A DNA stretch of 12,812 nt. Origin: Geodermatophilaceae bacterium (GTDB lineage: Bacteria > Actinomycetota > Actinomycetes > Mycobacteriales > Geodermatophilaceae). Under the pieces are notes generated by a model, which saw only the letters and a program-made list of their open reading frames with translations, was not told where the DNA came from and ran no database searches. The position numbers and the translations under genes are program-made. Position 1 is the stretch's first letter; the number at the start of each line of letters is the position of its first letter. Location of the stretch: positions 1-12,812 of the forward strand of contig JACCUM010000498.1 of the NCBI GenBank assembly GCA_013811805.1. Reading direction: 5' to 3'. This document shows, in pieces, positions 1 to 6,607 of this stretch.

Positions 1-393
1 CCGGGTGTGCAGATTCTCGCCGGGCACACGCCGACTCCCGAAGACATCACTCTGGCCCACCTGGCCAGCTGTTCCAGGCCATCGCCGGCACCTCCATGTC
101 CTCCCCGCATGTCGCCGGCTCCGCTGCGCTCTTGGTGGCCCTGCACCCGGACTGGACGCCGGGACAGATCAAGTCGGCTCTCATGACTACGGCGACGACG
201 GCGGTGGTCAAGGAAGACACGACCACGCCGGCGGACCCGTTCGACTTCGGTGCGGGCCGGATCGATCTGACTCGCGCCGGTGACCCGGGTCTGACCTTCT
301 ATGAGAGAGCGCGCGTTCACTCGCTCGGCCACTGACGTAACGAGCCGCATCGACCTCAACATCCCCTCGGTGAATGCACCGTTGGTTCCCGGG
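1..393 (+). pseudogene. Subtilisin-like (S8) serine protease, 3' remnant with two frame breaks
   Basis: This is the end of an S8 protease gene that begins left of the window. Three pieces of one protein lie in different frames. Bases 1 to about 54 (frame 1) read PGVQILAGHTPTPEDIT. Bases about 55 to 310 (frame 3) read GPPGQLFQAIAGTSMSSPHVAG, containing the catalytic-serine motif GTSMSSPHVAG, then on to FDFGAGRIDLTRAGDPGLTF. Bases about 310 to 393 (frame 1 again) read RIDLNIPSVNAPLVPG, which resembles the stretch that follows the catalytic domain in related secreted subtilases. The middle frame stops at 333-335 and recognisable similarity ends near 393, just before a terminator, so the usual C-terminal domains are missing. 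Two frame changes plus truncation suggest a decayed gene; two sequencing errors are the alternative explanation. The family assignment is firm, the pseudogene status is inference. Confidence 0.72.
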
Positions 394-410
394 CCTGAGG
401 GACACGTGAT

Positions 411-456
411 GCGCAAGGACCCCTCCCGCCATAGTGGCCGGGAGGGGTCCTCGCGT
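411..456. terminator. Long hairpin terminator between convergent genes
   Basis: The arms AGGACCCCTCCCG (416-428) and CGGGAGGGGTCCT (439-451) form a perfect 13-bp stem around a 10-base loop. A further four pairs can form outside one mismatch (411-414 with 453-456). There is no T-run on the plus strand, as is common for actinobacterial terminators. It lies between the protease remnant and the 3' end of the minus-strand surface protein and could serve both. Confidence 0.8.
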
Positions 457-476
457 TGTGGTTGCTGGGCTTCTGG

Positions 477-1496
477 CTAGCCGATGTCGGTCCGACGGCG
501 GCGACTGGCCATCACCAGCGAGGAACCGACCAGCAGCAGCGCTCCGCCGGCCAGGCCGATCGGAACGACGTTGTCAGCACCGGTCGCCGGCAGTTCCGGC
601 TTCGGTGGGGTCGGGCCGGGGCCAGGGCCAGGACCGGGGCCAGGACCGGGGCCGGGACCGCCGCCTGACGCTGCGGTCACCGTGACGGTCACCGTGGCCG
701 AGTCCGTGCGTGGCTGACCCGCGTCGATCGTCACGATCGTGTAGCTGAAGGTGTCTGTGCCCACGAACCCATCGGCCGGCTTGTAGCCGAACGTGCCGTC
801 CGCGTTGACGACCGCAGTCCCGTTGGTGGGGGGCGTGGACAGTGCCGCGGTCACATTTTGCGGGCTGGCCGGCGTCGAGTTGGTCTGATCGCAGTCGTTG
901 ACCAGCAGGTCACCGGTAACCGCCTTGTCACGCTTGGTGCTGACGGCGTCGTCAACTGCATGGACACCGGTCAGCGCCGAACCGATGGCGATGGAGACCG
1001 TTGCCGTGTCGCTGCTCGCCGGTTCTACGATGTCGCCCTCGAGGCTTCCGATCAGCGTGTATTCGAAGGTGTCGATGACGCCGGTGCATGCCGGTGCCGA
1101 GGCCAGAAGTGCCTGGTACCCAGCGGGATCGACCGCTGGATCAATCGTCGTCGTGTACTCCGCGTCGCCGGTCTCCGGGTTGATGACGAGGATCCCGTTT
1201 GCCCCCTGTTGACCGGCTGGGTCCACCGATGCCGGATCGAACAGGCAGTTGTTCGTAGGCGCGCTACTGCAGTCGGCCGGAAGTCCGTCCTGCCCGGTGT
1301 CGTTGGCCAGTACGGAGAAGAGCACCGTGCCGGCGGTGTTGAGCGGCGCGGCGACGTCGTCGACTGCGTCCAGTGGGGGAAGGGCGGAGGCCGAACCTGC
1401 GCTGAGTACCACCAGCGCAACAGCCCCGGCCGCGGCCAAGCCCAGGTGAGCGATTCTCCGCGGGCCGGTGATCGTCCCGGAGTGGATAACTGTCAT
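477..1496 (-). CDS. LPXTG-type wall-anchored surface protein with Ig/cadherin-like domains
   Basis: A 339-residue exported protein. Residues 1-38 form a signal peptide: an Arg-containing start, a hydrophobic stretch around GLAAAGAVALVVL, and a likely cut after SASA. Two Ig/cadherin-like domains follow (about 41-175 and 176-278), each opening with AVDD. The second has the NGTAVVNADGTFGYKPADGFVGTDTFSYT pattern typical of such tandem domains in two parts (NGTAVVNADGTFGY and GFVGTDTFSY). A Gly-Pro repeat (about 280-295) acts as linker, then LPATG (302-306), a membrane helix and a basic RRRR tail: a complete sorting signal for a sortase, although no sortase gene is in the window. The start is the ATG at 1496 directly before the signal peptide; a longer ORF begins at 1571. 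A purine-rich AGAAAGGG lies about 14 bases upstream, farther than usual, so the start is the least certain part. The function of the domains (adhesion, spacing) is not evident. Confidence 0.85.
   Translation of the reverse strand: MTVIHSGTITGPRRIAHLGLAAAGAVALVVLSAGSASALPPLDAVDDVAAPLNTAGTVLFSVLANDTGQDGLPADCSSAPTNNCLFDPASVDPAGQQGANGILVINPETGDAEYTTTIDPAVDPAGYQALLASAPACTGVIDTFEYTLIGSLEGDIVEPASSDTATVSIAIGSALTGVHAVDDAVSTKRDKAVTGDLLVNDCDQTNSTPASPQNVTAALSTPPTNGTAVVNADGTFGYKPADGFVGTDTFSYTIVTIDAGQPRTDSATVTVTVTAASGGGPGPGPGPGPGPGPGPTPPKPELPATGADNVVPIGLAGGALLLVGSSLVMASRRRRTDIG
612..659. repeat. Hexamer tandem repeat encoding a (Gly-Pro)8 linker
   Basis: Eight near-identical 6-bp units (GGCCGG, GGCCAG or GGACCG-like on the plus strand) encode alternating Gly-Pro in the minus-strand surface protein, just before its LPATG signal. 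Units of 6 bp keep the frame, so changes in copy number would only lengthen or shorten the linker. Confidence 0.85.
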
Positions 1497-1662
1497 AGCG
1501 CAGTGAATGCCCTTTCTCGGACCGTTTGCGACGCCATTGCCGCACTGGGATATGGACGCACGCAGCCGCACTGCGGTCCGTTGCGCACCCTAGCGGGTTT
1601 CCCGGCCGCGTCCAGCGTCCAGCAGCGAGAGAATGTATTCCCGATACTTGCTCGGTTCGGTC

Positions 1663-1762
1663 CTGTCTTGGTAGACAGTCCCAGTCACGGCGTAACGCTG
1701 TGCGACTCGCGAGAAGGGTTGCGCTCGGCAGCGGTGCCGAGAGCAGGTCAGCACCCCTGACC
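1663..1762 (+). promoter_or_regulatory. Hairpin-rich 5' region of the S8 protease gene
   Basis: The 296-base gap between the divergent surface-protein and protease genes holds three short inverted repeats on the protease side: CTGTCT/AGACAG (1663-1668, 1673-1678), CTCGGCA/TGCCGAG (1724-1730, 1735-1741) and GGTCAG/CTGACC (1746-1751, 1757-1762). A possible promoter for the protease is TTGGTA (1668-1673) with TAACGC (1693-1698), at a long 19-base spacing. The last two hairpins would then lie in the mRNA leader. A TAGGGT on the minus strand (1587-1592) is a possible -10 box for the surface-protein gene. I do not recognise a known riboswitch class here; the promoter calls are weak. Confidence 0.3.
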
Positions 1763-1792
1763 AAGACCCAGAGCCCTCGCGCAGGGGTGGAC

Positions 1793-4700
1793 ATGAATCG
1801 GCAGGTCGGTCGTACAGGTGTCCGCGCTCGAGTGGGCGTGCGCATAGCAATCGTGAGTGCAGCATCAGCGTTGGTTCTCTCCGGCTTGTCGGGAACCTCG
1901 TTCGCCGAGTCCGCGAGCCCAGACGGCCCCTCCGGACCGAATGTCACGCTGACCGACGCCCAGCAGCAGGAACTCCGGGACGCCGCACTGACCGCGCGGG
2001 CTTCCAGCTTGCCCGCCAGCGGTCCGATGGCCTTCTTGCTGGAGCTTGAGTCTGCCTCGACCGGGCAGGTGTTCGCCGACAACCTGTCACAGGGTCAAGT
2101 CGCTGCTGCGGCCGCCGCACGTGCCGCCGTCGGTGCGATCGCAGCCCTGAGAGACCGCGTCCTCGCAGCCCTCCCCCAGGCCGCCCCGCAGTTCACCGAG
2201 CTCTACCGAACTCAGGCCGCCGTCGCGGCAGTGGCGATCGAGACCGACGTCCGCAACTACGGCGCGCTGAGCGGCCTGCCCGGCGTGCGGGCGGTCTACC
2301 CGATCTCGACCAAGCAGATCGACAACGCCGGCGCAGCCCAACTGACCCGCGCCGCACAGGTGTGGTCGACCCTCGGCAATACCGGTGAGGGTGTGTCGGT
2401 CGGCATCATCGACACCGGAATCGACTACGTACACACCGACTTCGGTGGAGCCGGAACGCCTCGGGCCTACCGCTCTCAGTCCGACGCAGTCACCCCGCCG
2501 GCCAGCCTCTACCCGACTGAGAAGGTCGTCGGCGGATACGACTTCGTGGGCGACGCCTACAACGCGGACTCCAGCTCCGAGGGGTATTCGCCGGTTCGTC
2601 GGCCGGACAACAACCCGATGGACTGCAACGGACACGGATCGCATGTGGCCGGCAGTGCTGCCGGGTACGGCGTCAACGCCGACGGCACCACCTACCGCGG
2701 GTCGTACGACGCAAAAATTCCGCTGGACACGATGCGGATCGGCCCCGGCATGGCGCCCGAAGCACAGCTCTACGCGCTTCGGGTCTTTGGCTGCGACGGA
2801 TCGACCAATGCGACGGCGCTGGCCATTGAATGGGCGATCGACCCCAATGGGGACGGCGTCACCGACGACCACCTCGACGTGGTGAACCTCTCTCTTGGCT
2901 CGGACTACGGCCTGGCCGACGACGGTGACACCGTGGTCGTCAACCGCGCAGCCGAACTGGGTGTCTCGATGGTTCTCTCGGCGGGCAACGCCGGTGACAC
3001 CTTCGACGTCGGCGGTTCCCCGGGCAACGCGCCGCGGGCGATCACCGTTGCGGCAACAAACGACGGCTTCGGCGTCTTCGACGGCTGGCGCATCCCGAAC
3101 AAGCCGGAGCTCTTCGAGCCCGACATCCGTCCGGGCCTGCGCTCGGTTGCCTACCTCACCCCCACGCCCACCGGGGTGCAGGGCGAACTGGCGCTTCCGA
3201 TCGCGACCGACGACGAGACTGCCTGCACACCGTTGCAGGGCAACTACACCGGCAAGTTCCTGATCATCGACGCTGCTGGCTTTGCCTGCGGCTCGGTGAC
3301 CAAGAGTGGTAATGCCGCCGCGGCCGGAGCCACCGGATTCGTGATCGTCTCCGACGACGACCTGTTGGAGACCGGTATCACCGGTAGCGCCGTCATCCCC
3401 GGCATCTTGGTTACCAACAGCGATGGTGAGGTGCTGAAGGATCAGGTCGCTAGCGGCGAAGAACTGATCATCGAGTTCGGGGACAACCTCAAGGACGCGG
3501 CGCGCTACATCCGGCCGGACCAGGAGGACCTGCTCGCATCGTTCAGTTCGCGCGGTGTGCGCCAGGCCAATGGTGTCAAGCCCGACGTCGCGGCACCTGG
3601 TGTCACGACCTATTCGGCGGCCACCGGAACCGGTAACCAGGGTGTGACCATCTCGGGTACCTCGATGGCCAGCCCGACGACGGCCGGCGTGGTTGCCTTG
3701 ATCCGCGCTGCACATCCGACTTGGACGACCGAGGAGGTCAAGGCGGCGGTCATGAACACCGCCAACGAGGACGTCTACACCGGCGAGAACCGGACCGGCG
3801 ACATCTACGCCCCCAACCGGGTCGGAGCCGGCCGGATCGATGCCCTGGATGCGCTGACCACCAACGTGGTGGCCTACGTCCAGGACGCCGAGGGTGTGGT
3901 GAGCGCCTCCTTCGGGGTCATCGAGGCGACCAACAACACCACGACGTTGACGCGCACGATCCGGGTGGTCAACAAGGGAACGACCGCCCAGACCTTCGGA
4001 GTCAAGTACGAGCCGATCACCCAGCAACCGGGTGTGTCGTACAAACTGAGCAGGAGCTCGGTCACTGTGGGTCCGGGCGGTTCCACGACGGTCGTCGTGA
4101 CGATCACGGTCAACCGGTCCCAGCTGCGTAAGACGCTGGACCCGACGATGAGCGCAACTCAGGAAGACACACTCATCGGCTTCGGAGAGCTGCCGCGGCA
4201 GTTCGTCGCCGATGCCAGCGGGCGGGTCGTGTTGACCGCCAGTGCGTCTGGCTCCACGCAGCCCAAGCTGCGGATTCCAGTGCACGCCAACGCCAAGCCG
4301 GCTTCGACGCTGAAGCAGTCGTTGTCGCCCTTCAGCGGCAGCAATGCGACGCTGACGTTGTCCGGCCGGGGGGTTCGCAACGGGACGCTTGGCGCACCGA
4401 ACGCCTACGTGTCGCTGTCCAGCGCCTTCGAGCAATTGGGCACCAGCCCACCGATGGCGAAATGCTCGCGGACGGTCAACGTCAACTGCTACCAGTCCGA
4501 CCTCGAGCGATCGGTGGACCTCAAGTCGATCGGTGTCGCGACTGATGCACCGTTCACCGGGACCACACAGCAACCGTTGGCCAACAGCTACCTCTACTTC
4601 GGGGTGGCCGCACACGGCAAATTCACCACACCGGATGCGGTGATCTATTACTCCGTGTTCATCGACGGGAACGGCGACGGAGTCCCGGACTACGAGTTGT

Positions 4701-5248
4701 TCACCCAGCGTCTGTACAACGGAGCTGACCCGATCGACGTCGTGCTCGTGCTCGGTGCTTACCTCACCGGCCCGAATGCCGGGTTCCTGATGGAGACCCC
4801 GGATGGGAATCTCGCGGCCGAGTTCCTGAACGGCGCACCGGGCAATGTCGATACGAACTTCTTCGACAACGACACCGTCATCATGCCGTTCCCGATCTCG
4901 TCGATGCCGCTGCTCACCAAGACGAACTCCCGGTTCACCTTCGGTGTCCAGGCCACCTCGTTCGGGTACGGCACGATCGACACCGTCGGTACGACACCGT
5001 TCGGGGGGAGTGTCGCCGGCGGGATGTCGTTCAACGCCCGAACACCCGGCCTGGCGTTCTCCTCCGGTGGAGAGGTCGCACAGCTCGTCGCATCCGGGGC
5101 GGGTACGACGATCGATGTCCGGCGCAATCAGACCGAGTTGGCTGCCGACCGTGCGGTGGGGGGGCCCAAGGGCATCCTGGTCATCCACTCGCACAACTCG
5201 ACAGCCGCCGGGCGGGCTCAGACGGTCGCGATACCTGGGGTGACCTAG
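1793..5248 (+). CDS. Secreted subtilisin-like (S8) serine protease with PA insert
   Basis: A 1151-residue extracellular peptidase. Residues 1-38 are a signal peptide with a likely cut after SFA. About 77-174 resembles the I9 propeptide/inhibitor, ending GLPGVRAVYPI. The S8 domain carries Asp207 (GIIDTGID), His281 (GHGSHVAG), Asn399 (SAGNAG, oxyanion hole) and Ser624 (GTSMASP). A protease-associated (PA) domain is inserted at about 454-563. After the catalytic domain comes an Fn3-like beta domain (about 693-790), then about 360 residues I cannot assign. Two acidic loops look like calcium sites: DPNGDGVTDDHLD near 2840-2880 and DGNGDGVPDY near 4664-4693. There is no LPXTG or C-terminal membrane helix, so it is probably released. 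The ATG at 1793 is preceded by AGGGG five bases away. The protein is long for a subtilase, but this multidomain layout is known in actinobacteria. Substrate unknown; processing of surface or extracellular proteins is possible given the neighbours. Confidence 0.93.
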   Translation: MNRQVGRTGVRARVGVRIAIVSAASALVLSGLSGTSFAESASPDGPSGPNVTLTDAQQQELRDAALTARASSLPASGPMAFLLELESASTGQVFADNLSQGQVAAAAAARAAVGAIAALRDRVLAALPQAAPQFTELYRTQAAVAAVAIETDVRNYGALSGLPGVRAVYPISTKQIDNAGAAQLTRAAQVWSTLGNTGEGVSVGIIDTGIDYVHTDFGGAGTPRAYRSQSDAVTPPASLYPTEKVVGGYDFVGDAYNADSSSEGYSPVRRPDNNPMDCNGHGSHVAGSAAGYGVNADGTTYRGSYDAKIPLDTMRIGPGMAPEAQLYALRVFGCDGSTNATALAIEWAIDPNGDGVTDDHLDVVNLSLGSDYGLADDGDTVVVNRAAELGVSMVLSAGNAGDTFDVGGSPGNAPRAITVAATNDGFGVFDGWRIPNKPELFEPDIRPGLRSVAYLTPTPTGVQGELALPIATDDETACTPLQGNYTGKFLIIDAAGFACGSVTKSGNAAAAGATGFVIVSDDDLLETGITGSAVIPGILVTNSDGEVLKDQVASGEELIIEFGDNLKDAARYIRPDQEDLLASFSSRGVRQANGVKPDVAAPGVTTYSAATGTGNQGVTISGTSMASPTTAGVVALIRAAHPTWTTEEVKAAVMNTANEDVYTGENRTGDIYAPNRVGAGRIDALDALTTNVVAYVQDAEGVVSASFGVIEATNNTTTLTRTIRVVNKGTTAQTFGVKYEPITQQPGVSYKLSRSSVTVGPGGSTTVVVTITVNRSQLRKTLDPTMSATQEDTLIGFGELPRQFVADASGRVVLTASASGSTQPKLRIPVHANAKPASTLKQSLSPFSGSNATLTLSGRGVRNGTLGAPNAYVSLSSAFEQLGTSPPMAKCSRTVNVNCYQSDLERSVDLKSIGVATDAPFTGTTQQPLANSYLYFGVAAHGKFTTPDAVIYYSVFIDGNGDGVPDYELFTQRLYNGADPIDVVLVLGAYLTGPNAGFLMETPDGNLAAEFLNGAPGNVDTNFFDNDTVIMPFPISSMPLLTKTNSRFTFGVQATSFGYGTIDTVGTTPFGGSVAGGMSFNARTPGLAFSSGGEVAQLVASGAGTTIDVRRNQTELAADRAVGGPKGILVIHSHNSTAAGRAQTVAIPGVT

Positions 5249-5295
5249 GCCGGAAGTGACCCAGGACGGCAAGGCACTTCGCCTGACGGCCCGTC

Positions 5296-5332
5296 AACGG
5301 CCCTCGAACCGAGCACCGGTTCGAGGGCCGTT
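5296..5332 (+). terminator. Hairpin terminator after the S8 protease gene
   Basis: A perfect 16-bp stem (5296-5311 with 5317-5332) closes a 5-base loop AGCAC, 48 bases after the protease stop codon. No T-run follows. The promoter of leuB begins directly after it. Confidence 0.85.
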
Positions 5333-5342
5333 CGGCGTCTCC

Positions 5343-5348
5343 TAGGCT
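5343..5348 (+). promoter_or_regulatory. -10 box of a probable leaderless leuB promoter
   Basis: TAGGCT matches the actinobacterial TANNNT -10 pattern and ends 7 bases before the leuB ATG. No Shine-Dalgarno sequence lies between, so transcription probably starts at or next to the ATG. The -35 region would fall inside the right arm of the preceding terminator (TTCGAG at 5320-5325, a poor match). Confidence 0.55.
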
Positions 5349-5355
5349 GTGCTGC

Positions 5356-6402
5356 ATGCAGATCGCGGTCATCGGTGGCGACGGAATCGGACCGGAGGTC
5401 ACCGCCGAGGCCCTGAAGGTCTTGGCGGCTGCAGTCCCAGAGCTGCGGGCCACGCACTTCGATCTCGGGGCGACGCGGTGGAGCCGCACCGGAGAATTGC
5501 TGTCGGACTCCGTGCTCGAGGACCTCCGTGCCCACGATGCGATCCTGTTGGGGGCCATCGGTGATCCGAGCATTCCAAGTGGGGTCCTGGAACGTGGGCT
5601 GTTGTTGCGGTTGCGCTTCGCTCTGGACCACCACGTCAATCTGCGACCGGTGCGGCTGCTACCCGGGGTGATCGGGCCGCTGAGGGGCAATCCGGTGATC
5701 GACATGGTTGTGGCGCGAGAGGGCACAGAAGGCCCGTACACCGGCAACGGCGGGGTCATGCGGGGCGGCACTCCGTACGAGATCGCCACCGAGGTCAGTG
5801 TGAATACGGCGTACGGCGTACAGCGGGTCGTCCGTGACGCCTTCGAACGCGCCCTCGCCCGTCCGCGACGGCACCTGACCCTGGTCCACAAGACGAATGT
5901 GCTGACTCACGCGGGGTCGTTGTGGTCCCGCACTGCGACGGAGGTCAGCCAGGACTTTCCGGACGTCACGCTGGCCTACCAGCACGCAGACGCAGCGACC
6001 ATGTTCTTCGTGACCGACCCGGGACGCTTCGACGTGGTGGTCACCGACAACCTGTTCGGTGACATCCTGACCGACCTCGGCGCGGCCATCACCGGCGGAA
6101 TCGGTCTCGCGGCCAGTGCGAATCTGGACATGACCCGGCAGAACCCGAGCATGTTCGAGCCGGTGCATGGGTCGGCACCCGACATCGCGGGCACCGGCAC
6201 GGCCGACCCGACCGCGGCCATCCTGTCGGCCGCGCTGATGCTCGATCATCTGGGTTGCTCGGACGCGGCCAAGCGCGTCGAGGCGGCCGTGGCTCACGAC
6301 GTGGCGACCCGCGATCCGGCCGAGCCGGCAAGCACCGCCGGGATCGGCGACCGGATCGCCGCAACGGTCAGTGTGGACCGGGCCAGTTCGCCGGCTGGGT
6401 AG
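5356..6402 (+). CDS. leuB: 3-isopropylmalate dehydrogenase
   Basis: A 348-residue cytosolic NAD-dependent beta-decarboxylating dehydrogenase. It oxidises 3-isopropylmalate in leucine synthesis and in many bacteria also the methylmalate intermediate of the citramalate route to isoleucine. The start IAVIGGDGIGPEV is the family opening. Substrate-binding residues are visible: Arg97 in NLRP, Arg121 in REGTEGPYTG, Tyr128, Lys179 in HKTNVL, and the metal-binding aspartates Asp236 and Asp240 in DNLFGDILTDLG. The cofactor region FEPVHGSAPDIAG is present. Length is normal for the family. The ATG at 5356 has a -10 box 7 bases upstream and no ribosome site, suggesting a leaderless mRNA. cimA follows after 205 bases containing an attenuator-like leader, which fits a shared role in branched-chain amino-acid synthesis. 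A tartrate or malate dehydrogenase paralogue is less likely because of the exact LeuB motifs and the context. Confidence 0.95.
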   Translation: MQIAVIGGDGIGPEVTAEALKVLAAAVPELRATHFDLGATRWSRTGELLSDSVLEDLRAHDAILLGAIGDPSIPSGVLERGLLLRLRFALDHHVNLRPVRLLPGVIGPLRGNPVIDMVVAREGTEGPYTGNGGVMRGGTPYEIATEVSVNTAYGVQRVVRDAFERALARPRRHLTLVHKTNVLTHAGSLWSRTATEVSQDFPDVTLAYQHADAATMFFVTDPGRFDVVVTDNLFGDILTDLGAAITGGIGLAASANLDMTRQNPSMFEPVHGSAPDIAGTGTADPTAAILSAALMLDHLGCSDAAKRVEAAVAHDVATRDPAEPASTAGIGDRIAATVSVDRASSPAG

Positions 6403-6414
6403 CGAACCGGACCT

Positions 6415-6443
6415 TTGCCGCAGTCCTCGCACCTGGTTTACTT
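6415..6443 (+). promoter_or_regulatory. Probable promoter of the leader peptide/cimA transcript
   Basis: TTGCCG (6415-6420) and TTTACT (6437-6442) form a -35/-10 pair with a 16-base spacer; TTACTT one base later gives 17. The -10 box ends 5 bases before an in-frame GTG and 8 bases before the ATG of the leader peptide, so the transcript would start at or next to the leader start codon. It begins 13 bases after the leuB stop. Confidence 0.5.
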
Positions 6444-6450
6444 CTCGGTG

Positions 6451-6480
6451 ATGCCAAGCCTGCTGGTCATTATCAGCTAG
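6451..6480 (+). CDS. Branched-chain amino-acid leader peptide MPSLLVIIS
   Basis: A nine-codon ORF reading Met-Pro-Ser-Leu-Leu-Val-Ile-Ile-Ser then TAG. Five consecutive codons are for leucine, valine or isoleucine, the signature of a leader peptide at which a ribosome stalls when charged branched-chain tRNAs are short. A GTG directly upstream (6448) is in frame and could be the true start. No Shine-Dalgarno is present, but a -10 box lies 5 to 8 bases upstream, which suits leaderless translation. The stop codon touches the first hairpin, and a terminator with a T-run follows 27 bases after the stop. The gene it precedes, cimA, is on the isoleucine route. The composition and position are seen; the attenuation role is inferred. 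ORFs this short are easily missed by gene callers. Confidence 0.75.
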   Translation: MPSLLVIIS

Positions 6481-6506
6481 CGCGCCCGCCTGTCCGGCCT
6501 GCGCGC
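6477..6506 (+). promoter_or_regulatory. Upstream hairpin of the cimA attenuator
   Basis: GCGCGC at 6480-6485 pairs with GCGCGC at 6501-6506, with GCC/GGC pairing inside. Two more pairs (C6477-G6508, T6478-A6507) are possible around a bulged A. The left arm starts at the stop codon of the leader peptide, so a translating ribosome would cover it, as in classical attenuators. The two outer pairs would borrow two bases of the terminator's left arm. I could not find a strong alternative antiterminator pairing by eye. Confidence 0.45.
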
Positions 6507-6537
6507 AGACCTCCCGTGCCAACGGGGGGTCTTTTTT
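6507..6537 (+). terminator. Intrinsic terminator (attenuator) upstream of cimA
   Basis: AGACCTCCCGT (6507-6517) pairs over 11 bp, with one G-T wobble, with ACGGGGGGTCT (6522-6532) around the loop GCCA. Six T (6532-6537) follow, then CTT. It is the only hairpin with a clear T-run in the window and it lies 71 bases upstream of the cimA start, after the leader peptide. It may also end leuB transcripts. Confidence 0.85.
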
Positions 6538-6607
6538 CTTGCCCGCGCGCACCAGCCGGCCCGTCTTTGCACCACCCGCGCACCACTGAAAGAGAGGATC
6601 CGCGATC

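Noticed and set aside
1..393. Programmed ribosomal frameshifting in the first subtilase
   Set aside because: No slippery heptamer or downstream structure is apparent at either break, and the product would still lack its C-terminal domains; decay or sequence error is simpler.
612..659. Repeat array considered as CRISPR
   Set aside because: Units are 6 bp without spacers and encode a Gly-Pro linker within a gene.
1497..1571. N-terminal extension of the surface protein to an upstream ATG at 1571
   Set aside because: It would put 25 polar residues before an otherwise well-formed signal peptide, so the ATG at 1496 is preferred.
858..1760. A 300-codon plus-strand open frame opposite the surface protein
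   Set aside because: The minus strand shows a signal peptide, Ig-like domains and LPATG; the plus-strand product has none of these.
2087..5272. A very long open frame (about 1060 codons) on the minus strand opposite the S8 protease
   Set aside because: Its translation is Arg/Gly/Val/Asp-rich without domain motifs, and the plus strand encodes a protease with all catalytic residues. It is a by-product of high GC at third codon positions.
5296..5332. Long inverted repeat considered as an operator for leuB
   Set aside because: Its position 48 bases after a stop codon, 16-bp perfect stem and 5-base loop fit a terminator better.
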